From Phorcus lineatus (taxonomy: Eukaryota > Mollusca > Gastropoda > Trochida > Trochidae), in assembly GCA_921293015.1 (NCBI GenBank), contig OV121082.1:27293497-27357496 (forward strand): a stretch of 64,000 nucleotides of DNA, written 5' to 3'. Below are positions 57,336 through 64,000 of this stretch, piece after piece. A model generated the notes under the pieces. The model was not told where the DNA came from and did not search any database. It saw only the letters and a program-made list of their open reading frames with translations. The translations under genes and the position numbers were made by a program. The stretch's first letter is position 1, and each line of letters begins with the position of its first letter.

Positions 57336-58339
57336 TCAATTAATAACTGCTCCAAAAAACTTAAGAAGCGGGACTTGAACAGTTCGAATGTTAAAAGGAC
57401 AGCTCTATCGCGGTACTTTCAGTGTAAACAAAATTCAAGGGGTCATTTCCGTTACAACAAGTTTGTTATCACCACATGATTTTAACGTTACCCAGTAGAA
57501 ACATGGTACTGACTCTACTGAGGATTACATTTTGGTAGATTAAGATTTTACAACTAGATAAATGAGAGCGCACTCTCGGTAATGTTATAATACAAGAAAT
57601 CGAAGTGAAGCCATTCAACGGCGCCACGAGCTACGACAATACAAGGCATTGTTGTTTAATTCTCCATCATTCATTAATTTGTGGATATTCTATCCATACA
57701 TATAGTTTATTTATATATACATGTATATAATGAATTAATAAAAGTACAGCGGACCGTAGCCGATAGTTATTAGCCTCTTGAAGCCCGTTAAGGCGCAAGA
57801 TATTACCATGTTGCGAAGGTATTTTGAAAATAAAAATTATACAAGTAAGAAATGGTGTGCAAAGAACGAACGCTCAATATCGAGCAAAAACCAAAGTGTA
57901 GCCTACCTGTCCTTTTTTCGATCAGACATATATTATATTCACTCAAACATTAGTTTTTGATGATAAACTGTATTTTGGCAATATTCATTGTTCTTTATTG
58001 CTCTGTATTTTGTTCAAATTAGCTTTGAAAAAGAAAATCCATTTGAGGCAACATTGTAAAGATTGCAGTATAAACAGTGGCTATTTTTTTTGCAAATTTA
58101 AGGGAGGTGTCACACGGCAAATTCTTCCTGGTATTATACAATCGTACTCATTTACATGTGGCGGCGATCCAGTGAAAAATTATTGTAAGACACTATTGAG
58201 GAACAAAATATGCTTCAATTAAAGAACTGATTTGAACATTTTATAATATTCCTGCCATTTTTCAACGTGGAGGGAGAAATCATTATATTGAACCAAGAGG
58301 AAAGGTTTTAAAAGCATTTAGTAAGGTGATATTATCATA

Positions 58340-58640
58340 TAATAACGCGTGTTGGGTCGGGAATATATATAAAATTGAGGTTTGATCTGATAAATATAAT
58401 TCCTACCCAGGTTTTGTCGGGTCTATACATGACAAAGGGGTTTAACCTTATAAGTATAATTTTTTCGAAGGTTTTGGTCAGGAATATTCACGGAATTTTG
58501 GTTTGACCACATAAATGATATTTTGGGTCGGGAGTATATATGAAGAACGGTTTGACCTAAAAGGTATAAATGATTTACACCCATGATAGGTCGGGAATAT
58601 GAAATTAAACGAGGTTTAACATGAAACATAGATGACTTTC
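58340..58640 (+). repeat. Degenerate tandem repeat of ~60-75 bp
   Basis: TTGGGTCGGGAATATATAT, TTTTGTCGGGTCTATACATG, TTTTGGTCAGGAATATTCAC, TTTTGGGTCGGGAGTATATA and GATAGGTCGGGAATATGAA are each followed by a GAGGTTTGA(C/T)CT-(G/T)ATAA phrase. About five units. A minus-strand frame across it is only the repeat. Confidence 0.75.
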
Positions 58641-60394
58641 TTGATAATGCATGCGGAGTCGGAATAAGAAGTCTGAAACTTAAGGTAATTATGACACGAA
58701 TATACTTTTGACTTTGCGTTAAAATTGTTTTGAGCCAGCTCCGATTGGAAAGGCACTAAATTCACTTACAAATATCTACCAAAGTGTACATGTTATCCCT
58801 TTTTTACCAACACTTTTTTGTACGTAAACCACAGAAAGAACTAGCCTTTGCTTTGTTATCGAGTACGAACGATTCAACACTACTCAAACAATTATTTAAA
58901 GTCTCATTTCATTACTGATTAAATCACATTTGTAAAGCGACATAACAAAATCAGATTACTATATAGATTTATATTTAGATAATAGTTTTCAGCATTTTTC
59001 AAACGACCAATACATGCGTAGATCGAACAGCTGCACATGTAAACAGAGAAAAACGGCTCCACATTTCACAGAGACATATTTGTATCTTAGTTTCTTTACA
59101 AAAAGGTTGTATAAACTTTTAACAAACAAAGATATGAAGTTATTCTAATACAGATCCAAGTTTTACAACACTAGTGATAAATTGCTTTTAAAAAAATATA
59201 TATCTAAAAACGTACCTGATACAAAGAAATGAATAATCCATGCAAAAACCTTCTATAAGCAGAAATTAAGGTACTCTCCATCGTTACAATCCAGCACTGA
59301 ATAGACTGAATATGTTAATGTGACAGCTTGGCATGACAGAGGACGAATGATTGGGCACCAATTTGCCCACCGTAGGTAGTGTTAGGTTAAAACAACATAT
59401 GGAGACACCATAAGCCCATGTTGTTTTAACAAATTATTATCTTGTTTATCTACTTGGCGACTTGGTTGATTGTATCAAATGTAAAACAAATTAAAAGTTC
59501 CTCTTATCAAAGTCTGGTTCCCCAACATTTTAGATATTTTCCACTAATGCCAAGTTAGGGCTTGAATATTCCTTAGTAAATCATATCAATATACTAAAAT
59601 CTATCTTAACGGCGACAAATCTTTGTCACAGAGTGTTAACGAATTCCTAATAATATCTGTTTATCATTTCATAAATGATACCAACCGATTTTTAAAGCTC
59701 TTTCCTAAAATTTTTACCAAATGTAAGGTAGACAAAGCTTAATATAAATTTGAGTTTAGTAAGAATAATTGCAAATGTATATTTCCATCAATGTACTTGA
59801 TATCTAAATCGTTTTATGTTTGTTTCAGGAAAAGAATTTATATAGGCATTTGCTGTCTGTTTGCTCATCCTTTTTCCTTTTTGTATATATATTCTGAATT
59901 TTGTGTAACACACCTTTTATGGAAATAAAATACTGTTTAAATCATAGTATTATACTTACTAACCATTATATGATTACACATATTGCATATTCTCATACAA
60001 TGAAATATGATATTAATTTACAATAAGCAATGACAGTTTCAATATCAAATTTGTATAATAAATGACAGTTTCTATATCAAATCTGTATAAGCAATAACAA
60101 TATGAATCATTTAGTCCTCTGAAGTTAACACATTAGTACATGTATGTCGGCACAAAATAACTCGATAATTGTTAGTATATCAATAAACTTCGTTGATCTG
60201 TAATTACAAACCTAATGCCTTTTTAGGGGGGGGGGGGGGGGGCATGTAGTAGCATATTTAAGGATTTGGTCTCTGAATGCCGGCAGACTGGATTTTGGTA
60301 GGCAAAGCAATGAAGGTAGACAATAGGGGATTACGGGGGGCATCTCCTAATCTTTGGTGAGCGAAATTCAGAAAATGAAGAATGTTTATTGCCT

Positions 60395-60505
60395 TGAGTG
60401 AACGAAAGTTCAATTTATTTGAGTGAACGAAAGTTTACTTACATTTGAGTGAACGGAATTTTTAATGGTAATTTGATTAATGAATAAACTCACTGCCTAT
60501 ATAAG
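60395..60505 (+). promoter_or_regulatory. MULE gene promoter: three 25-bp-spaced repeats and a TATA box
   Basis: TGAGTGAACGAAAGTT occurs at 60395, 60420 and 60445 (the last slightly changed), a regular 25-bp step. TATATAAG follows at 60498-60505, about 31 bases before the ATG at 60536, so the leader must be very short. The repeats could be transposase or activator sites. Confidence 0.7.
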
Positions 60506-60535
60506 ATCATCACACCATCTGTCGATCATATCAAA

Positions 60536-60842
60536 ATGGCAAATGCTCAAGTTAACATACGGTTTATTGCAAACAGAAGAGGTGGCCGAAATTTAGTCAT
60601 GGGTGGCTACAAATTTAGAATCAAAAGTAGAAGACAAACTAACATCCATTGGACTTGCTCAACGCAGGGCTGTTCAGCAACTGTCAACACGAGAGATGAC
60701 CTTGTGACTAAGCAAGGTCAGCCCCACAACCATCCGTCAGATGATACCAGGATCGTTGTCGACAGTTTCCTCTCCAATATAAGGGAGATGGTTAAAGAAG
60801 GCGCCACACCTGTTTCACAGATTTTCAGAGAAGACGTTGGAA
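60536..60842 (+). CDS. FLYWCH-MULE protein, exon 1
   Basis: The ATG is in AAAATGGC context. The first ~100 residues hold a FLYWCH zinc finger: NLVMGGYKFRIKSRR, IHWTCSTQGCSATV and QPHNHPSD, giving W-x-C, C and H-x-H ligands at about residues 38-66. FLYWCH fingers bind DNA and often precede MULE transposase domains. The exon ends at GTTGGAA|GTAAGT in phase 1. The fit of 307 and 749 nt to exactly 352 codons supports the splice. Unspliced reading would add only SK and stop at 60850. The gene may be a transposase or its truncated derivative. Confidence 0.88.
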
Positions 60843-61026
60843 GTAAGTAGAGTAATAATAATTAAGTTAAATAAAATGATATAATTGGTTAATTCAGTGT
60901 AATGATAATTTACTTTGATATTAAAATATAATTGGTTACGTGAGTTAAGTACTGGCGTTTCTTTAATCAATTGCGTTATAGTAAAGGATTTAACATTGTT
61001 CTAACCAATTTCCTCTATTTTTCCAG

Positions 61027-61775
61027 ATCTTCGTGCCGCAGAGGGAGATGAGACCATAAAACGTGTTCCAACGTTTTACTCCGCCAAAAGCAGCCTCTAC
61101 CGGTCCCGATCTAAGGAGTTCCCGGTTCTGCCACAACGTCGGGCAGATATTGACATCCCTGATGCCTACAAGACGACAGTCAACGGAGACAACTTTCTTC
61201 TGTCAGCAGAAGGAACAGACAGGAAGATTCTGACATTTGCCACACGTCACCTGGGAGAGGCGGATGTCTACTACTGCGACGGTACATTCGACATGGCCCC
61301 GTCATTGTACCATCAGATGTACACCATCCACGCCTTCGTTGAAGGAAAAATGGTTCCCCTCGTTTATGGCCTTCTCCTTGCCTTGGGTGACGCAAATCTT
61401 GACGACCCAAAAACCTCCAAGTTTGCTGACTATGTGACGGAGCAGTGGGTGGAAGCACCTGACCAGACCATGTGGAACCATTTCCACACAACCGGCCCCA
61501 GGACGACCAACCATGTTGAAGGCTGGCACTCGAGCTTCAACAAGCGTGGCGCAAGTCAACCAAATCTCTTCAAATTCATTGACTTGCTGCGACATGAGCA
61601 GAATGCGACCGAGATCACCATCCTGCAGGTAACTGCTGGAGGTCGTATGCCACCCAAGAAGAAGAAGTATAGAGCACTTGACAGTGCTCTTGGGTTTGCG
61701 AAAACTCAGATTATGAATGGACAAATGTCAAGGGAGCAGTACCACGACACTGTTGCACATTATGTTGGCCTGTAA
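61027..61775 (+). CDS. FLYWCH-MULE protein, exon 2 (transposase core with internal deletion)
   Basis: After the acceptor TTTTTCCAG it reads NLRAAEGDETIKRVPTFYSA, YRSRSKEFPVLPQ, then YYCDGTFDMAPSLYHQMYTI, the MULE core with its first catalytic aspartate (D187), and VPLVYGLLLAL. The expected ~100 residues with the second aspartate and a C..H motif are absent. TTNHVEGWHSSFNKRG (E267) follows after only 80 residues. The C-terminus is basic (RMPPKKKKYR). No stop or frameshift interrupts the 351 residues, and an AATAAA lies at 61837-61842. It probably keeps DNA binding but lacks full catalysis. Confidence 0.88.
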
Positions 61776-61836
61776 TGTACTATGTATTAATTTGTACTAT
61801 GTAGTAATATAATGTATATAATTGTGTATTATCAAA

Positions 61837-61842
61837 AATAAA
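61837..61842 (+). terminator. Poly(A) signal of the MULE gene
   Basis: AATAAA lies 62 bases after the stop codon and inside the right terminal repeat boundary of the element. Confidence 0.7.
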
Positions 61843-62015
61843 AACTGAGAAATTCCTTTCTGAGTTTATCATTGTTGCTCTGAATATTTGCATGTTTCAT
61901 TGGGGGACATATTGGGGCAATATAAAGGTTTTTGATACGACCCCCATGCTTGTAACAACAAGGATTAGTTCACCAACCATGACCTGCCGGCATTCAGAGA
62001 CATCCCCTATTTAAG

Positions 62016-63065
62016 ATAACAAAACGATTAGTTAAGTAAACTTTCAGCTGTAAAACAACAATATTACACTGAAATGTAATTCTTCCCTCTCACCTACTCA
62101 CCTTATTTGACTCAGTTGATCAGTTGATTAACTTATTAGCAGTAACAACACACAACAATTCTCTCAATTCAACGCTTCTAACAAGCCTAGATAGACGCTT
62201 GTACATATAAAAACAACCTTTTCATACTGATCGAAATCATATGTTACCTCGGGTTAAGTAGAAAAAAAAAAAATTTCTCAACTCTGTACCCTGGTTTGTG
62301 TTGCAACTGTACATCGTATTGGTTTGACATAACTTTGTGTTGTATGTTTGATGGTTTCAAAATATAATTTTTATTGGCGCAGCATTAATATAAGATTGCA
62401 GCTTGCTTGCAAATCTATTTTCTTTTTTTTGAAATGAACAAAATATGTTTAAGCCATAATCTTCTTTTGTAAATCTTGGAGGTGAGGTGAGTTGGGGATT
62501 AACGCCGCTTTCAAGATTATTTCACTTATATCGCGGCTGCTAGTATAAGTGTAGGGAGAAAGCCCGCAACACCACTGTGGCTATGCATTGCGGTGAGTAA
62601 ATCTTGGAAACTAAGTTTTAAATTTTTTAAAATTCTATTAAAAAGCCTGCTATTTCCCCATAAATAATCAATGGATGATGCTAGATTTCATTTTGGTTAC
62701 TTAACATGATAATCGTTCTGTTTATGAAAAAAATATTTTGAATATATTCAGTTTGGCCATAAAACTTCCATCGAATAACAATACAATAACAATAAACATA
62801 AACATTTGATCACGTCTGATTCCTATCAGTGATATTGCCGATGATGATGAGATTGGAGATTTTACAAGCGCTTCCAGCACAGCTGATTTCGCACTTGTGT
62901 CCGTAAGGACCTTTTGTAAAGTTCCGAAATTGTTTAAAAACTTGTACATTTTGAGCCAAGTGCCAAAAGGGGTAATTTTGAAATTTGGAATGATATATTT
63001 AGTAGAGAGGGGGAGAAGGAAGGGGGCTGGGGCTGGGGGATGGGGGAGGGTGCAGGAGGGTGGGG
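62016..63065. other. Spacer with one truncated SINE and a G-rich tract
   Basis: Apart from the SINE at 62481-62596, I see no gene. A purine-rich, mostly G tract (63008-63067) could form G-quadruplexes. Confidence 0.5.
62481..62596 (-). mobile_element. tRNA-derived SINE, copy 4, 5'-truncated
   Basis: Only the CCTCA tail and about 100 bases of body are present (TTTCACTTATATCGCGGCTG, GGGAGAAAGCCCGCAACACC). A perfect 12-bp duplication, GTAAATCTTGGA, lies at 62469-62480 and 62597-62608. The duplication shows the truncation happened at insertion. Confidence 0.92.
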
Positions 63066-63096
63066 GGTTAATTTATGGTATATGATTGTGAGGTAT

Positions 63097-64000
63097 TTAG
63101 ATACGAGCCAGAAGGCCCGTATCTTTGATGTATTTGCCTAGAGCATGGAATATTTGTGGTTTGTTGTGTGGGTTGAGGATGTGTTGGATGTTGTGTTGGT
63201 TGATGTTGTGTTGTGAGAGATTGGTGTTTAGGGTTTTGCGATGTGTATTGTAGTGTGCACATTGTGTGAGTATATGGGTGATTGTTTCTGTTTGTTTGCA
63301 GTGTGGACATGTGGGATGCTTGTGTCTGGTCTGTTGTGTTATTGCGTTTAGTTGTATGTGTCCTGTTTGTAGTTTAGTGATTGCCCTATCTATGTTTGTG
63401 TTTTTGCTGTATGTTTTGAATTTAGTGAGTGGTTTGGGGAGAAGGGTTTTGGTGTGTTTAGCAATAGTAAAATTAGTGTATTGTTTATGCCATACGGCCC
63501 TGATGTGTAGTTTAGCGAGGCTTTTAACCTCTTGTTTAGAGTGTGGGAGTGGATGTGTAATTGTATTTAGTTTTAGGCCCTCTTTTGCTGCTCTGTCGGC
63601 TATTTCGTTGCCGGAAACGCCGACGTGAGCAGGAACCCAGAGCAGTTTTATGGTTTTACCCTGATGGTTAAGTAGTTGTATAGTGTGTAGTATTTGGGAT
63701 ATTATGCCAGCGCGGTTTTTGGTAGAGTTAGATTTAAGTGCTTCCAGCCCACTAAGTGAGTCTGAAAGGATTAAAATTTTAGGATGGTTGAGTATTATTG
63801 GATTTTGAAGAGCTGCCAAAATAGCCATAAGTTCCGCCGTGAAGACGGATTGTTCATTAGGCAGCTTGTGTGATGTGGGTGTGTGGTGTGTGTTCTGTAT
63901 GTGGTAGCCAAAGGCTGTGGTGCGAGCCTCAGGATCCTTGGATCCGTCGGTGTATATGTGGCACCAATCGTGCCAGTTGTCTTGTATGTATTGAAGTGTA
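63097..64000 (-). CDS. LINE ORF2 C-terminal part: RNase H and zinc knuckle, cut by the window edge
   Basis: The minus strand is open from 64000 to the stop at 63097. It reads LQYIQDNWHDWCHIYTDGSK (first D), FTAELMAILAAL (E), ILILSDSLSGLEAL (D) and WVPAHVGVSGNEIADRAAKE (D), the four catalytic positions of RNase H. A CPHC-x3-TETITHILTQC cluster (C-C-H-C) near the end is the zinc knuckle found at the C-terminus of I-group LINEs. All motifs are in one frame. It is the same family as the decayed copy at 2585-10774 and helps to read it. The reverse transcriptase would be right of the window. The protein degrades template RNA during target-primed reverse transcription. Confidence 0.9.
   Translation of the reverse strand, partial: TLQYIQDNWHDWCHIYTDGSKDPEARTTAFGYHIQNTHHTPTSHKLPNEQSVFTAELMAILAALQNPIILNHPKILILSDSLSGLEALKSNSTKNRAGIISQILHTIQLLNHQGKTIKLLWVPAHVGVSGNEIADRAAKEGLKLNTITHPLPHSKQEVKSLAKLHIRAVWHKQYTNFTIAKHTKTLLPKPLTKFKTYSKNTNIDRAITKLQTGHIQLNAITQQTRHKHPTCPHCKQTETITHILTQCAHYNTHRKTLNTNLSQHNINQHNIQHILNPHNKPQIFHALGKYIKDTGLLARI

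Larger units (their letters stand above)
56551..60225. other. LLGL upstream region, no gene seen apart from repeats
   Basis: Contains the palindrome cluster at 57085 and the degenerate repeat at 58340. Open frames of 60-75 codons here lack coding character. A 17-base G run ends it (60226-60242). Confidence 0.45.
60263..62007 (+). mobile_element. Compact Mutator-like element with an intact gene
   Basis: Terminal repeats: GATTTGGTCTCTGAATGCCG on the left and reverse complement GGGGATGTCTCTGAATGCCG on the right, both continued by GCAG. The octamer TATTTAAG flanks it exactly (60255-60262, 62008-62015), as expected for 8-9 bp MULE duplications. It contains one spliced gene with its own TATA box and poly(A) signal. 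At 1.75 kb it is shorter than most autonomous MULEs. Confidence 0.88.

Noticed and set aside
61180..61724. Minus-strand frames of 103 and 140 codons
   Set aside because: They are antisense shadows of the GC-richer MULE exon 2.

Overview
The window looks like metazoan nuclear DNA, most likely from a mollusc or similar marine invertebrate. It is AT-rich, with GT-AG introns, tRNA-derived SINEs, many families of cut-and-paste DNA transposons, and elements that carry tandem satellite arrays of the kind described in bivalves. There are no prokaryotic operons, no CRISPR arrays and no rRNA genes. The species cannot be fixed from the sequence alone.

The backbone is the 5' part of one host gene on the minus strand, a lethal(2) giant larvae (LLGL) homologue. 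Four coding exons were read directly: exon 1 at 56467-56550 with the start codon, exon 2 at 49002-49099, exon 3 at 45567-45648 and exon 4 at 28752-28864. Their splice phases are compatible and together they give about 125 N-terminal residues. No later exon was recognised, so positions 1-28751 are probably one intron and the rest of the gene lies left of the window. Introns 1, 2 and 3 are about 7.4, 3.4 and 16.7 kb. A second three-exon transcription unit of unknown function (38063-41592, minus strand) appears to be nested in intron 3.

The introns are packed with transposons. From left to right they hold: a non-LTR retrotransposon split by a 5.5-kb hAT-like element with ~545-bp terminal repeats (2746-8294); an inverted modular repeat (13.8-17.4 kb); a nested set at 19.9-28.6 kb, with a satellite element split by two hAT elements, the first of which holds a Helitron-like 145-bp array that itself holds a SINE; more of the modular repeat (31.4-32.8 kb); a broken piggyBac transposase (33.0-35.7 kb) with a MITE in it; several other MITEs; satellite-bearing elements at 46-48 and 49-50 kb; a DIRS-type remnant and a Harbinger/ISL2EU-like DDE remnant (50.5-51.7 kb); and a second satellite element split by a CR1/L2-type LINE (51.9-53.2 kb).

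Upstream of LLGL (56.6-64 kb) lies a compact, apparently intact Mutator-like element (60263-62007). It has terminal repeats, an 8-bp target duplication, a TATA box, one intron, a poly(A) signal and a 351-codon FLYWCH-MULE protein that lacks the middle of the catalytic domain. The right edge holds a second, better preserved copy of the RNase H-bearing LINE family seen at 8-10 kb.

Most of the mobile genes are dead. The MULE gene and the right-edge LINE fragment are the only transposon reading frames without visible breaks.
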